Positions 52,019-61,169 of a stretch of 64,000 bases of DNA are shown in pieces; the stretch's first letter is position 1; each line of letters starts with the position of its first letter. The notes under the pieces are model-generated. The model ran no database searches. It was given only the letters and a program-made list of their open reading frames with translations, and had not been told where the DNA came from. The DNA comes from Actinomadura sp. K4S16 (GTDB lineage Bacteria > Actinomycetota > Actinomycetes > Streptosporangiales > Streptosporangiaceae), in assembly GCF_008327685.1 (NCBI RefSeq), contig NZ_BDDE01000026.1, positions 62,001-126,000 of the forward strand, read 5' to 3'. The position numbers were made by a program, and so were the translations under genes.

Positions 52019-52186
52019 CGGCGAACTCCAGCCACCGCTCCGGGAGGCGTAGCGTGAGGAGTTGCGCAGCAGACGCACGATGCGGGCCTGCACCAGCGCC
52101 TGCGGCCACAAGTGCGCGACCGCGTAGTGGGCTCCGCCAACAGTCCCTGCCTTGTGTCCCTCTTGTATGCCCGGTAGGAGAAGCCC

Positions 52187-53482
52187 ATGGCCGGCGATAA
52201 CGCTCGCGAACACACCGGTGATGCTTCGGGGGCCGGCGCCGAGCGGGCGGCTTCCGGACGGGCTGCGGCGTTGTCGCCGTGGCGGTTCGTCGTGGTCTTC
52301 GGTGTGGTCAGCCTCCTGGCGGACGCCGTCTACGAGGGGGCCCGATCGATCACCGGTCCGTATCTGGGATCGCTCGGCGCGGGCGCCGTCCTGGTGGGAG
52401 TGGTGACGGGCGCCGGCGAGGCGGCGGGCCTGGTTCTCCGGCTGGTGAGCGGCCCGGCGACCGAGTGGTCGGGCCGGTACTGGGGCTGGACGATCGCCGG
52501 GTACGGCCTGACGGTCGTGGCGGTGCCCGCGCTGGCGCTGCCGGTCGGACTGGCCGGGGCATGCGTGCTCGTAGTGGCCGAACGCGTGGGCAAGGCCACG
52601 CGCAGCCCGGCCAAGGACACGCTGCTCTCCCACGCCGGAAGCCCGATGGGGCGCGGGACGGCGTTCGCGGTGCACGAAGCGCTGGACCAGACAGGCGCGT
52701 TCGCGGGTCCGCTGCTCGTCGCGGCGGCGGTCGCCTGGCACGGGTACGGCCTGGGCTTCGCGATCCTGGCGGTCCCCGGCATCGCGGTCATGATCGTTCT
52801 CCTCTGGCTGGCCCGCCGCGTCCCCGACCCGCGGGTCTACGAGGCCGGCGCCGAGCGGACGCCCGCCGAGCCTCCGGCGATGGGATCCGCGGCGGTGCGC
52901 GGCCGTGCTCCGCTGGCGGGGCTGGGCCGGGTCTTCTGGCGCTACGCGGTGTTCTCGGCCGTGACGATGGCGGGGTTCGCCACGTTCGGGCTGATCGGGT
53001 TCCATCTGGTGGAGGCCGACCTGGTGAGACCGCAGGCCGTGCCTCTGGTGTACGCCGGGGCGATGGCGGTCGACGCGGTGGCGGCGCTGGCGACGGGCCG
53101 GCTGTTCGACCGGTGGGGTCTGCGCGTCCTGGTGACGCTGCCGGTGCTGGCCGGTGCCGGCACCGCACTGGCGTTCGCCGGCTCGCTGTTCCCGGCGCTG
53201 GCGGGCGCTGCGCTGTGGGGCGCGGCGATGGGCGTCCAGGAGTCGACGATGCGGGCGGCGGTCGCTGACCTCGTCCCGGCCGCACGCCGCCCGACGGCCT
53301 ACGGCGCCTTCGCCGCGGTCTACGGAACCGCCTGGCTCGTCGGCGGAGCAGCCCTCGGCGCCCTCTACGGCCACGCCCACGCCGCCCTGGTACCAGTCGT
53401 GCTGAACGTGCAGGCCGTAGCACTGGCCGCCCTGTGGTGGGTCAACTCAGCAGCCGCCCCCGACGGCAGGACCACCGCCTGA
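52187..53482 (+). CDS. MFS transporter
   Basis: A 431-residue protein with ATG at 52187. After a 30-residue polar N-terminus there are about twelve hydrophobic helices in two halves separated by a charged loop near 200-245. 'VAERVGKATRSPAKDTLLSHA' fits the loop between helices 4 and 5, and 'GRLFDRWGLRVLV' is the loop 8-9 motif A copy. The substrate is unknown; the sequence resembles efflux-type members. It converges on the sigma factor gene with a 36-base overlap. Confidence 0.88.
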   Translation: MAGDNAREHTGDASGAGAERAASGRAAALSPWRFVVVFGVVSLLADAVYEGARSITGPYLGSLGAGAVLVGVVTGAGEAAGLVLRLVSGPATEWSGRYWGWTIAGYGLTVVAVPALALPVGLAGACVLVVAERVGKATRSPAKDTLLSHAGSPMGRGTAFAVHEALDQTGAFAGPLLVAAAVAWHGYGLGFAILAVPGIAVMIVLLWLARRVPDPRVYEAGAERTPAEPPAMGSAAVRGRAPLAGLGRVFWRYAVFSAVTMAGFATFGLIGFHLVEADLVRPQAVPLVYAGAMAVDAVAALATGRLFDRWGLRVLVTLPVLAGAGTALAFAGSLFPALAGAALWGAAMGVQESTMRAAVADLVPAARRPTAYGAFAAVYGTAWLVGGAALGALYGHAHAALVPVVLNVQAVALAALWWVNSAAAPDGRTTA

Positions 53483-54493
53483 CCGGCACCGCCTTTGGAG
53501 GGGTGCGAGCACGTCTGGGAAGCCGAAGGTCGCGACCAGTGCGGGATCGTGGAACTTGACCACGCGGGAGACGCCGGTGGCGGTAGGGGCCAGGACCACT
53601 ACGCCGTCGGCTCGGAGCGCGTCGTCGGCGTCGCGGTGGTACACGACGGCGGCGGGTTGGCCGTTGGCCACAGTGGCGAGCATCCGCCAGTCGCCCGGTG
53701 CGCCCAGCACGTACGCGTCGAGGATGCGGATGCACATCGCCTTTCCCGACTGCCAGTCGCGGAAGGGCGTCGCCTCCAGCGTGGCGTCCGCGCGCAGCAC
53801 CTGTTCCATCAGGCCGGCATCGGAGTGCTCGAAGGCCGCGATGTAGCCGTCGAGCAGCGCGCGTGCCCTCTGGTCGGTCGGTTCGAGCAGTCGCTCGGCG
53901 TCGGGCTCCAGTTCGTCCAGCCGGGCACGGGCGCGCTGCAGACCGCTCTTGACCGCCGCCGTGGTGGTGTCGAGGATCTCGGCGGTCTCGGCCGCCGAGA
54001 ACGCCAGCACCTCGCGCAGGATGAGGATGGCGCGCTGGCGGGCGGGCAGGTGCTGCAGGCTCGCGATGAGCGCCAGCCGCACCGACTCGCGTTCGACCAT
54101 CACCGCGGCGGGATCGTCGGCGGGCGGGGCGATCCATGCTTCCGGCAGCGGTTCCAGCCACGAGACCTCGCCCGGTCGGAGGGCATTCGGCGGGTGATCG
54201 GGGCGGTCGTCCGGGCCTGCCAGCCCCGAGGGCAGCACCCGGATCGGGCGCGGCTTCAACGCCGTCAGGCAGACGTTGGTGGCGATCTTGTAGAGCCAGG
54301 ACCGGATCGACGCCCGGCCCTCGAATCCCGAGTAGGACCGCCACGCCCGCAGGTAGCTCTCCTGCACCAGGTCCTCGGCATCGTGCGCCGAGCCGACCAT
54401 GCGGTAGCAGTGCGCCAGCAACTCGCGGCGGAACCGCTCGGTCTCGGCGGTGAACCGGTCTCGATTCGGCGCCGCCCGCAGATCCGATGTCAC
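53447..54493 (-). CDS. ECF-type sigma-70 factor with C-terminal SnoaL-like domain
   Basis: A 348-residue protein, ATG 54493. Region 2 is 'ELLAHCYRMVGSAHDAEDLVQESYLRAWRSYSGFEGRASIRSWLYKIATNVCL' and region 4 is 'ALIASLQHLPARQRAILILREVLAFSAAETAEILDTTTAAVKSGLQRAR'. An additional C-terminal part of about 130 residues ('LLDGYIAAFEHSDAGLMEQVLRADATLE...') has the NTF2/SnoaL look found in SigG/SigJ-like ECF groups, where it senses a ligand or replaces an anti-sigma factor. No anti-sigma gene is adjacent. Confidence 0.92.
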   Translation of the reverse strand: MTSDLRAAPNRDRFTAETERFRRELLAHCYRMVGSAHDAEDLVQESYLRAWRSYSGFEGRASIRSWLYKIATNVCLTALKPRPIRVLPSGLAGPDDRPDHPPNALRPGEVSWLEPLPEAWIAPPADDPAAVMVERESVRLALIASLQHLPARQRAILILREVLAFSAAETAEILDTTTAAVKSGLQRARARLDELEPDAERLLEPTDQRARALLDGYIAAFEHSDAGLMEQVLRADATLEATPFRDWQSGKAMCIRILDAYVLGAPGDWRMLATVANGQPAAVVYHRDADDALRADGVVVLAPTATGVSRVVKFHDPALVATFGFPDVLAPLQRRCRSGGGPAVGGGC

Positions 54494-54616
54494 GCCGCGA
54501 GCCTAGCCACGTGGCGCTCTGGGCGCGGTCCGCGTGCCGGCGCAGCCGACGACGCCCGGCCCGCATCGGCCGCTACCGATGACGCGGGCGCCCTTCCGCA
54601 CAGGCGGCGTCCGCGA

Positions 54617-54958
54617 TCAGACCTCATCGAGCTGAAGGATCAGGCCCCGGAAGGCCGTGTAGCGGGCCAGGTTCGTTGCGGCGTCCTCGGCGGTGCGCCG
54701 CCCGATCTCGGACCCGAGCGCGGCCTCCAGCGCGGCCATGTCGTCCCAGTCGAGCATCACGACCATGTAGCAGGATTCGCCGATGACGGCCGCGGGCTCA
54801 TGACTGCGCGTGAAGCGACGCAAGCCCGGATACCGTTTCGCCAACGGGATGTGGACATCTCTGTAGTGCCGTTCGAAAGCGTCGATGTCGGAGGGGGTGT
54901 CGTACATCACGACGAATCGCGCCGTCTGCTCAGCGGCCGGTTCCACGGCTGCGGTCAT
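54617..54958 (-). CDS. EthD-domain protein
   Basis: A 113-residue protein; ATG 54958 is preferred over TTG 54967 because GGAG lies nine bases before it. The EthD/ferredoxin-like fold is suggested by 'FVVMYDTPSDIDAFERHYRDVHIPLAKRYPGLRRF' with the conserved 'H-IPL-A' His and a second half ending 'LARYTAFRGLIL'. Such small dimeric proteins assist oxygenases or bind catabolic intermediates. It lies 57 bases downstream of the quinone oxidoreductase gene, on the same strand. Confidence 0.8.
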   Translation of the reverse strand: MTAAVEPAAEQTARFVVMYDTPSDIDAFERHYRDVHIPLAKRYPGLRRFTRSHEPAAVIGESCYMVVMLDWDDMAALEAALGSEIGRRTAEDAATNLARYTAFRGLILQLDEV

Positions 54959-55023
54959 CTGTTTCAACTCCTGTCATGGAAGCCTCCGGTGTGCGACGGC
55001 ACCGGCGCGGCTTTAGGGGTTTC

Positions 55024-56016
55024 TCAGGGCAGCAGGGCCAGTTTGCCGACGGTGGCGCGGGCTTCCAGTTCCGTCAGCGCTTTCGGGCCGTCGGCCAGGT
55101 CATGAGCGGTGGGCCGGCCGGGGGCGAGGACGCCGGCCGCGATCAGCGCGGACAGCTCACCCATCAGTTCGCCGAAGATCTGCGGTGCGGCCTGGATCAG
55201 CACGCCGATGTTCAGGCCGACGATCTGGACCTGGTGCTTGTACACCAGCTCCCAGTTGGTGATCGGCGCTTCGCCGCCTGCCGTGCCGTAGACGATGACC
55301 CGCCCGGTGACCCGCTTGGCCGCGGCCAGGCCGGCGGCGAAGGTGGCGCCGCCGGCAGACTCCAGCACCACATCGACGCCGGAACCGCCGGTCAGCTCCA
55401 TCACCTCGGCGGCGAGGTCGCCGCTGAGAGAGTCCAGGACGTGGTCGGCTCCCAGTGCCAGCACTGTCTCGTGCTTGCCGGGCGAGGCGGTGGCGATGAC
55501 CGTCGCACCGTAGTGCTTGGCCATCCGCACCGCGGCCTGGCCGGTCCCGCCCGCCGCGGCCTGGATCAGTACGACCTGCCCCGGAGAGATTCCGCCAAGA
55601 GGCTTGAGCGCAGCCAGCGCGGTGGGCCAGTTCACGACCAGACCAAGCGCCTGCTGCTCCGTCCAGCCCGCCGGCACCGGCACCGCAGCGGCCGCGGGCA
55701 GGACCATGAACTCGGCGAAGGCGCCGGTTCCGACACCGACGACCCGGGCCCCCGGTTGCGGGCCGGTCACCGCCTCGCCCACCGCGACGACCTCGCCGGC
55801 CGCCTCGAAACCCGCCAGGTACGGCGGCCGCGGACCGCCTGCGAACGTGCCGTGCGCCTTCGAGACGTCGGCGAAGTTGACCCCGGCCGCGGTGACGCGG
55901 ATCAGGACCTCACCCCGGCCGGGGCGCGGCACCGGCGCATCGGTGATCAGGCGCATGTCCTGCGGGCCGTTGAGGGAGGACTGCTGCAGCGCGCGCATGG
56001 TCGCGGGGACGCTCAT
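55024..56016 (-). CDS. NADPH:quinone oxidoreductase (zeta-crystallin/MDR family)
   Basis: A 330-residue protein; ATG 56016 follows GAAGGAAAGG. The GroES-like N-terminal domain ('GEVLIRVTAAGVNFADVSKAHG') lacks the zinc-binding Cys residues, as in quinone oxidoreductases. The NADPH loop 'AAAGGTGQAAVRMAKHYGATVIATAS' lies near 150-175. Length is normal. It reduces quinones or enones in the cytoplasm. It is probably co-transcribed with the downstream EthD gene and lies next to the HxlR regulator gene (same strand, 121 bases further upstream), which often controls such reductases. Confidence 0.92.
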   Translation of the reverse strand: MSVPATMRALQQSSLNGPQDMRLITDAPVPRPGRGEVLIRVTAAGVNFADVSKAHGTFAGGPRPPYLAGFEAAGEVVAVGEAVTGPQPGARVVGVGTGAFAEFMVLPAAAAVPVPAGWTEQQALGLVVNWPTALAALKPLGGISPGQVVLIQAAAGGTGQAAVRMAKHYGATVIATASPGKHETVLALGADHVLDSLSGDLAAEVMELTGGSGVDVVLESAGGATFAAGLAAAKRVTGRVIVYGTAGGEAPITNWELVYKHQVQIVGLNIGVLIQAAPQIFGELMGELSALIAAGVLAPGRPTAHDLADGPKALTELEARATVGKLALLP

Positions 56017-56137
56017 CGGCGATCGGCCTTTCCTTCTCGGCTTACGTGAGAGAGACCGACCCAGCCGTCGCGCCTCCCACCTTGTAGACCGCACCCGCCA
56101 CGAAAAGGAATCGGCCACTCCCGAACCGGTCGGTTCG

Positions 56138-56608
56138 TCAGGCCTTGGCGCGTTCGGCGGGCATGCCGGGGCCGATCACGGCCTTGATCTCGGCCGGGTC
56201 GTCCACGCGTCCGCAGTGGGCGCACACCGTCTGCTGGGTGATCCCGGCGCCGCAGACCGAGTGGGTGTAGAGGATCGGCGGCTCCCCGTCGGTCGCCCAC
56301 CGGTCGCCCCATTCGGTGAGGGCCACCAGGGCCGGGGCGAGCGCGCGCCCCTTGTCGGTCAGCAGGTACTCGTACAGTTCGGGCTGCTCGGAGTACTTGT
56401 GGCGGCGCATGATCCCGGCCTCGACGAACCCGTCCAGCCGGGCCTTGAGGATGTTGGTCGCGATGCCCAGGTTGCGCTGGAAGTCGCTGTAGCGGGTCGC
56501 CCCCGCGAACACGGCGTCGCGCATGATCAGCAGGCTCCAGCGCTCGCCGATCACCTCCAGGGTGCGTGCGATCGAGCACACCTGCGAGTCGTAGGTCTTC
56601 CCCAGCAT
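56138..56608 (-). CDS. HxlR-family transcriptional regulator
   Basis: A 156-residue protein, ATG 56608. The winged HTH core is typical of HxlR: 'CSIARTLEVIGERWSLLIMRDAVFAGATRYSDFQRNLGIATNILKARLDGFVEAGIM' with the early Cys used for redox or electrophile sensing. A C-terminal extension contains 'VCGAGITQQTVCAHCG' (three closely spaced Cys), perhaps a metal site. It is divergent from the SRPBCC gene; the dyad at 56663-56677 is its probable operator. Confidence 0.93.
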   Translation of the reverse strand: MLGKTYDSQVCSIARTLEVIGERWSLLIMRDAVFAGATRYSDFQRNLGIATNILKARLDGFVEAGIMRRHKYSEQPELYEYLLTDKGRALAPALVALTEWGDRWATDGEPPILYTHSVCGAGITQQTVCAHCGRVDDPAEIKAVIGPGMPAERAKA

Positions 56609-56629
56609 GCCCCCCAGTCTACCGACGTA

Positions 56630-56677
56630 CTTGCGTCATGAAAGCAACTCTGGCTAGGGTCACTTGCATGATGCAAG
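56630..56677. promoter_or_regulatory. SRPBCC promoter with HxlR-type operator
   Basis: TTGCGT (56631-56636) and TAGGGT (56655-56660) form a -35/-10 pair with an 18-base spacer that would start RNA at about 56667, the ATG of the SRPBCC gene, so the message may be leaderless. CTTGCAT-G-ATGCAAG (56663-56677) is a perfect dyad over that start, and an imperfect copy (CTTGCGTCATGAAAG, 56630-56644) overlaps the -35. Confidence 0.6.
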
Positions 56678-57228
56678 CAGATCGTTCGAGCCAGAACTAC
56701 ACCACCTCCTTCACCGTGGACCGGACGCCGCAGGAAGTGTTCGAGGCCATCACCGACGTCCGCGGCTGGTGGTCCCAGGAGATCGAGGGCGTCACCGACC
56801 AGGTCGGCGGCGAGTTCGACCACCGCTTCAAGGACGTCCACCGCTGCCGGATCCGCGTCACCGAGCTCGTCCCCGGCCGCAAGGTCGCCTGGCGCGTCCT
56901 GGAGAACTACTTCAACTTCATCGAGGACCAGACCGAGTGGAAGGACACCGAGATCGTCTTCGACATCTCCGAAAAGGACGGCGGCACCGAGGTCCTTTTC
57001 ACCCACGTCGGCCTCGTCCCGCAGTACGAGTGCTACGACGTGTGCTCCAACGCCTGGGCCGGCTACCTCAGCGGCAGCCTGCCGAGCCTCATCACCACCG
57101 GAAAGGGCCAGCCCAACCCGAAGGAGGACGGTGACGCTCCGGCCCACCAGGACACCGCCACCGCGCTGCGCACCAAGCCGTCACCCCAGGCCGCCACCCC
57201 GGTCGGCACCGAGTCGGGCGGCGCCTGA
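56668..57228 (+). CDS. SRPBCC (AHSA1/START-like) protein
   Basis: About 186 residues; ATG 56668 or 56671. The Bet v1-like fold is shown by 'YTTSFTVDRTPQEVFEAITDVRGWWSQEIEGVTDQVGGEF' and 'GGTEVLFTHVGLVPQYECYDVCSNAWAGYLSGSLPSLIT'. These proteins bind hydrophobic ligands in a deep cavity. The last 40 residues are a polar, Pro/Thr-rich tail. It is divergent from HxlR and probably repressed by it. Confidence 0.88.
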   Translation: MMQADRSSQNYTTSFTVDRTPQEVFEAITDVRGWWSQEIEGVTDQVGGEFDHRFKDVHRCRIRVTELVPGRKVAWRVLENYFNFIEDQTEWKDTEIVFDISEKDGGTEVLFTHVGLVPQYECYDVCSNAWAGYLSGSLPSLITTGKGQPNPKEDGDAPAHQDTATALRTKPSPQAATPVGTESGGA

Positions 57229-57395
57229 GATGGCCGCGATCACAGGCGCGTGTACGACGTGCCGGGCTCGAGTTGGCAGGTGCTGGTCACCTCCCAGCCG
57301 CGGCCAAGTTGAGCCCGGCCACCTCCACGGCAGGCATCTGAGGTTCAGCGATCAGGACCTGGGGACGATTCGCCGGAATGCGCGGCGCAGAGCGC

Positions 57396-57833
57396 TCAAC
57401 GGTCGTCCGCACCGCTGCTGCCATCGCGTTTGCGGCGCAGGTGACCGCGAAGCCGCCAGATGACGACGGCGAGGACGACCACACCGACGATCACGGTCGC
57501 GGTGACCCGCCCGGCAACGCGCTCGACCCGGGCATAGGCATGCCCGGCGAAGTATCCGAGCAGCGTGAAGCTCACGCCCCAGACCAGGCCGCCAGTGGCC
57601 TTGTAGACCAGGAACACCCGGCCGGGCATCCCCGAGGCCCCGGCCAGCGCCGGCATGATCGCGCGGAAGAACGCGACGAACCGTCCGGCGAAGACGGCGG
57701 CACCGCCCCTGCGCCGGATCAGGTCGCGGGCGCCGTCCACGCGGTCGCGGTGGCGGCGGAGCGGACGGCTGTCCAGAACCGGCTGCCCGGCATGGCGCCC
57801 GATCTGGTACCCGACGAAGTCCCCCGTGGGGGC
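57396..57833 (-). pseudogene. DedA-family membrane protein, N-terminally truncated
   Basis: The minus-strand frame from 57833 to the stop at 57396 reads 'GDFVGYQIGRHAGQPVL', 'RGGAAVFAGRFVAFFRAIMPALAGASGMPGRVFLVYKATGG' and three transmembrane helices, the conserved half of DedA flippase-like proteins. The first 60-70 residues are gone: the homology begins right behind the stop codon of the upstream beta-propeller gene. No start codon precedes the conserved part, although an internal GTG near 57740 could give 114 residues. It is a deletion remnant. Confidence 0.75.
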
Positions 57834-58973
57834 CTACCAGGCGATCAGGCCCAGGTCGGTGCGGTGCATGTCGGGGAGGCGTCGGAAGCGGCCGTCGTCC
57901 ATGCGGAAGACGGCCCGGTCGTGGCGCGAGCTGACGAGGAGGTGCCTGCCGGTCCCGTCGAGGGCGGTCCGGAAGTCCACCGGCGCCGCGGGCGCGATCT
58001 GCCCGGCGGTCATGCGGGCGAGTTCGCGGACGGGCGCCTTGCGGGACCCGTCCCCGAGGAGGGACAGCTCCACGATCGCGACGGACCTGAATTTCCCGTC
58101 GTCGATGTCGGTGTTCTCCTTGATCGCCATGACGGTACGCCCGTCCGGGGACGGCCGGAAGGCTGACAGGTTGTCGGTGCTCCTCAGGACGGCGCGGGCG
58201 TGGGCGAGGTCGGTGCCCGTCGTGCGGGTGTCGAGCTCGCGCAGGACGACCCCGGTGTACACCGCCTGGGGGTCCTCCGGAGCGTCGGTGAGGAAGAAGA
58301 GGGTGCGGCCGTCCGTCGCCCATGACGGGGACTGCACGTACTCCGGAGAGCCGCCGCTCGGCGACGGCAGACGCCATCCCCGGCGGGCACCGGACGAGGA
58401 TTCGACGACCGCCATGTCGTCGCCGCGGCAACCGGTGAAGTTGTTGAAGACGATCGCGAGGCGGCCGCCGTCCGCCGTGGCGGCCATCTCGTCCACCCTG
58501 GTGTCGAACCCGCCGGGCAGGGTCGTCCTGCGCGCCACGGTCCCGTCGCGGCGCAGGGTCACCTTGTCGATGCGGGTGCGGCAGGGGCCGGACTCGGCGG
58601 CGAGGAAGGCGGTGCGCCGGTCGGCCGAGACGGCGAGCGCGGCGTAGTGCCCGGCGCGGGGCTTGATGTCGTCGATCATGCGTCCGGTCCAGGAGTCGAA
58701 GACCCCGACGCCGCCCTTCCGGTGGGTCGCCAGGAAGTACGGGGGGCCTTCGTGCTCGCCGAGCGCCTCCGGACCGCGCAGGACGCCGCGGAAGGCGACG
58801 GTCACGACCGCGACCATGATCACGGTGAAGGCGGCGGCGACCGGCACGATCCACCGTCCCGCCGGCCGGTGGCGGCGGCGGGCGGCGGGCAGGACCAGGG
58901 GCGGCAGCGACTCGCGCGTCACCTCGCGCGTCTCGGCGGCGGCGGCGTCCTTCAGCAGCCGTTCGACGTTCAC
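57834..58973 (-). CDS. Membrane-anchored WD40/TolB-like protein, putative anti-sigma factor
   Basis: A 379-residue protein; GTG 58973 overlaps the stop of the sigma-factor gene (GTGA). A cytoplasmic N-terminus of about 40 residues precedes one transmembrane helix (about 42-62). The outer part (70-379) is strand-rich with beta-propeller repeats ('ALAVSADRRTAFLAAE', 'EMAATADGGRLAIVF', 'SWATDGRTLFFLTD', 'FRPSPDGRTVMAI'). Co-translation with an ECF sigma factor and this topology suggest an anti-sigma factor with an external sensor. Confidence 0.82.
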   Translation of the reverse strand: MNVERLLKDAAAAETREVTRESLPPLVLPAARRRHRPAGRWIVPVAAAFTVIMVAVVTVAFRGVLRGPEALGEHEGPPYFLATHRKGGVGVFDSWTGRMIDDIKPRAGHYAALAVSADRRTAFLAAESGPCRTRIDKVTLRRDGTVARRTTLPGGFDTRVDEMAATADGGRLAIVFNNFTGCRGDDMAVVESSSGARRGWRLPSPSGGSPEYVQSPSWATDGRTLFFLTDAPEDPQAVYTGVVLRELDTRTTGTDLAHARAVLRSTDNLSAFRPSPDGRTVMAIKENTDIDDGKFRSVAIVELSLLGDGSRKAPVRELARMTAGQIAPAAPVDFRTALDGTGRHLLVSSRHDRAVFRMDDGRFRRLPDMHRTDLGLIAW

Positions 58974-59461
58974 AGGGTCTCTCCCAGCATGCGCTCAAGG
59001 GCGGTGCGCCCGCGGGACGTGTTGGACCGGACGGTGCCCCGGCTCACCCGCATGATCTGCGCGGTCTCCTCCTCGGACAGCTCGAGGACGAACCGGAGCA
59101 CCAGAGTCTCCCGCTGCCGGTGCGGGAGGCGGCGCAGCGCGTCGAGGATCTCCCTGCCCTGCTCCCGGCCCAGGACCCGGCTCTCCGCCGACGCGACGGG
59201 CGGGTCCTGGGCGCCGAGAAGGCGGCGGCCCCGGCGGCGCAGCACCGACCGGCAGTTGTTGAGCACCGACGACCTCAGGTAGGTCAGGGCCTTGTCGGGG
59301 TCCTTCAGCCGGCCCCACCGCTGGTACAGACCGAGGAAGGAGTCCTGGACGACGTCCTCGGCCGTCGGCCTGTCGCCGACCATCACCAAGGCCAGCCTGA
59401 CGAGGTCCAGGGCGTGCGCTTCGTACAACTGCGTCACCGCTCTCTCGGGGGAACGCACCAT
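58970..59461 (-). CDS. ECF sigma factor (SigE-like)
   Basis: A 163-residue protein from ATG 59461; the open frame upstream is not used. Region 2 is 'LYEAHALDLVRLALVMVGDRPTAEDVVQDSFLGLYQRWGRL' and region 4 is 'ALRRLPHRQRETLVLRFVLELSEEETAQIMRVSRGTVRSNTSRGRTALERML'. The size is typical of actinobacterial SigE-type ECFs. It is coupled to the downstream membrane propeller protein, the probable anti-sigma partner. Confidence 0.93.
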   Translation of the reverse strand: MVRSPERAVTQLYEAHALDLVRLALVMVGDRPTAEDVVQDSFLGLYQRWGRLKDPDKALTYLRSSVLNNCRSVLRRRGRRLLGAQDPPVASAESRVLGREQGREILDALRRLPHRQRETLVLRFVLELSEEETAQIMRVSRGTVRSNTSRGRTALERMLGETL

Positions 59462-59499
59462 CAGGTCCGGGGGGCCGTCCTGGCGGAATTTGAGGAGGC

Positions 59500-61083
59500 T
59501 CACGAGGAAGAGACGCGTCGGGGGTGAAGATGTTGCATGGGCGGCCCGACTTTTTCCGGGCGGGCCGTCTCCCGCTGGAACAGCGACAGCGTGATGCCGC
59601 GGACGCGCCACACACCGGCCTGCCGGAAGTGCCGCTGGAGGACGTCGACCTTCGCGCGGTCCCGCGGGACGAGGGACGGCATGCGCCAGGGCCCCTCCAG
59701 CAGCCAGACCCGGGTCGTCGCGGAGCCGGTCAGCCGGCGGCCGATCTCGGCGGGTTCGAACTCGGTGCCGCCGAAGTCGCCCGCCTGGGCGGGCGTCCGC
59801 CGCAGTGCGATGTCGCGCAGCCCGCGGAACTCGTCCGGGTACGCCTCGGCGACCGAACGCCGGTCCGCCGTGAGGAACAGGATCGCGTCGCCCGGCCGGG
59901 CCTCCCGCTCGACGATCGCCGCGGCCCCGCGGAGGTCGTCCCACCAGTTCTCCGGACGGCGCTGCTCGACGTGCAGCGGTGCCAGCAGGACGGCCATCGC
60001 GACGAGCGGCGCGATCCACGTCCGGTGGGGCAGCCGGGCGAGTCCCGCGGCGGCGAGCAGCGCCATGGCGGGGAGGCTGCCGATCACGTAGCGGTTCGTG
60101 TAGAAGGGATGGAACTGGGAGACCAGGAGCAGCACCGTCGCGGGCAGCAGCAGCCACGGCACGGCCAGGGCCCGCAGGCCGATCGGTCCGCGGCGCCGCG
60201 CCGTGAGCAGGCCCACCGCCATCGCCGCGCCGAGCAGGTACGCCACGATCGGGGGGCCGGTGAACGCCTCGGCCAGGTAGAGCGCGTCGCGCCATCCCGG
60301 GCGCGTCAGCCAGTCCAGGGCGTTGCGCTGGGTCACGGCCAGCGCGATCAGCGGGCTCACCGCGACGACCGCTCCCGCCGCGGCGGCGGACCACCGGCGC
60401 AGCAACGGCCTGGTGCGGCGCGCCAGCAGCAGGGTCGCCAGGTGGGCGGGCACGACGAGCAGGGCGAACAGATGGACCAGCCCCAGCAGGGCGATGCCCG
60501 CGCCGTACGCGGCGTACCGGCGCCGGGAGCCCCGTTCCGCCAGATCCACGAACATGACGGTCAGCCACACGGTGAGCGCCGCGACCAGGGAGTAGGACCG
60601 GGCCTCATGCGCGTAGTGGCTGGCGAACGGAGCCCCGGCGCAGAGCAGGCCGGCGACCAGCCCGACGGTCCCGGACATGATCCTGCGGCCGAGGACGGTG
60701 ACGCCCGCCGCCGTGGCCGCGAACGCCGCGATCGATGGGATCCGCAGCGCGAACTCGCCGGCCCCGAAGACCTGCACGACACAGTGCATGAGCAGGTAGT
60801 AGGCGGCATGGACGGCGTCGATGTGCCAGGCGCACCACAGGATGTCGGGGGTCGAGCGGCGGGCTATCTCGGAGGTGATCGCCTCGTCACGCCACAACGG
60901 CAACCGTCCGGCGCCCCAGAGGCCCATCGCCAGCGCCGGCAGGGCGGGCACCGAGGGAAGGAGCCAGGCCCTCCGCCGCCCTCCCCCCGCCTCCCCTCGC
61001 CGACCTGCGTCTTCGGTGGGCGGGACGGGACGCTCGGCCGTGGCCGGGCGTTCACCGAGCAGAAGATCCAGTTTTGAGTCCAC
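59500..61083 (-). CDS. GT39/ArnT-like membrane glycosyltransferase
   Basis: A 527-residue protein, GTG 61083. After a 38-residue polar N-terminus there are about ten transmembrane helices. The first external loop 'PLWRDEAITSEIARRSTPDILW' with 'WRDE' is the acidic catalytic motif of the GT-C PMT/ArnT superfamily, and 'HDSVH'-like 'HIDAVHAAYYLLMH' and 'ARSYSLVAAL' follow the family. It would transfer a sugar from a polyprenyl phosphate to a protein or lipid outside the membrane. The last 110 residues form a soluble domain. Confidence 0.85.
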   Translation of the reverse strand: MDSKLDLLLGERPATAERPVPPTEDAGRRGEAGGGRRRAWLLPSVPALPALAMGLWGAGRLPLWRDEAITSEIARRSTPDILWCAWHIDAVHAAYYLLMHCVVQVFGAGEFALRIPSIAAFAATAAGVTVLGRRIMSGTVGLVAGLLCAGAPFASHYAHEARSYSLVAALTVWLTVMFVDLAERGSRRRYAAYGAGIALLGLVHLFALLVVPAHLATLLLARRTRPLLRRWSAAAAGAVVAVSPLIALAVTQRNALDWLTRPGWRDALYLAEAFTGPPIVAYLLGAAMAVGLLTARRRGPIGLRALAVPWLLLPATVLLLVSQFHPFYTNRYVIGSLPAMALLAAAGLARLPHRTWIAPLVAMAVLLAPLHVEQRRPENWWDDLRGAAAIVEREARPGDAILFLTADRRSVAEAYPDEFRGLRDIALRRTPAQAGDFGGTEFEPAEIGRRLTGSATTRVWLLEGPWRMPSLVPRDRAKVDVLQRHFRQAGVWRVRGITLSLFQRETARPEKVGPPMQHLHPRRVSSS

Positions 61084-61169
61084 GCCAAGAGACGCAGGGA
61101 GCCCCGCGATGTTGCATCCCCCGGCACCTGTTTTCGATCAGTCGCGAGCGGTGTGTGGGCGTCCTCGGG

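Noticed and set aside
51980..52186. Minus-strand codons reading 'HLWPQALVQARIVRLLRNS' and 'ERWLEFAEYRGNKRP', possibly a transposase or helicase scrap.
   Set aside because: The pieces are in different frames and too short to assign; the region is explained by a terminator and the MFS promoter.
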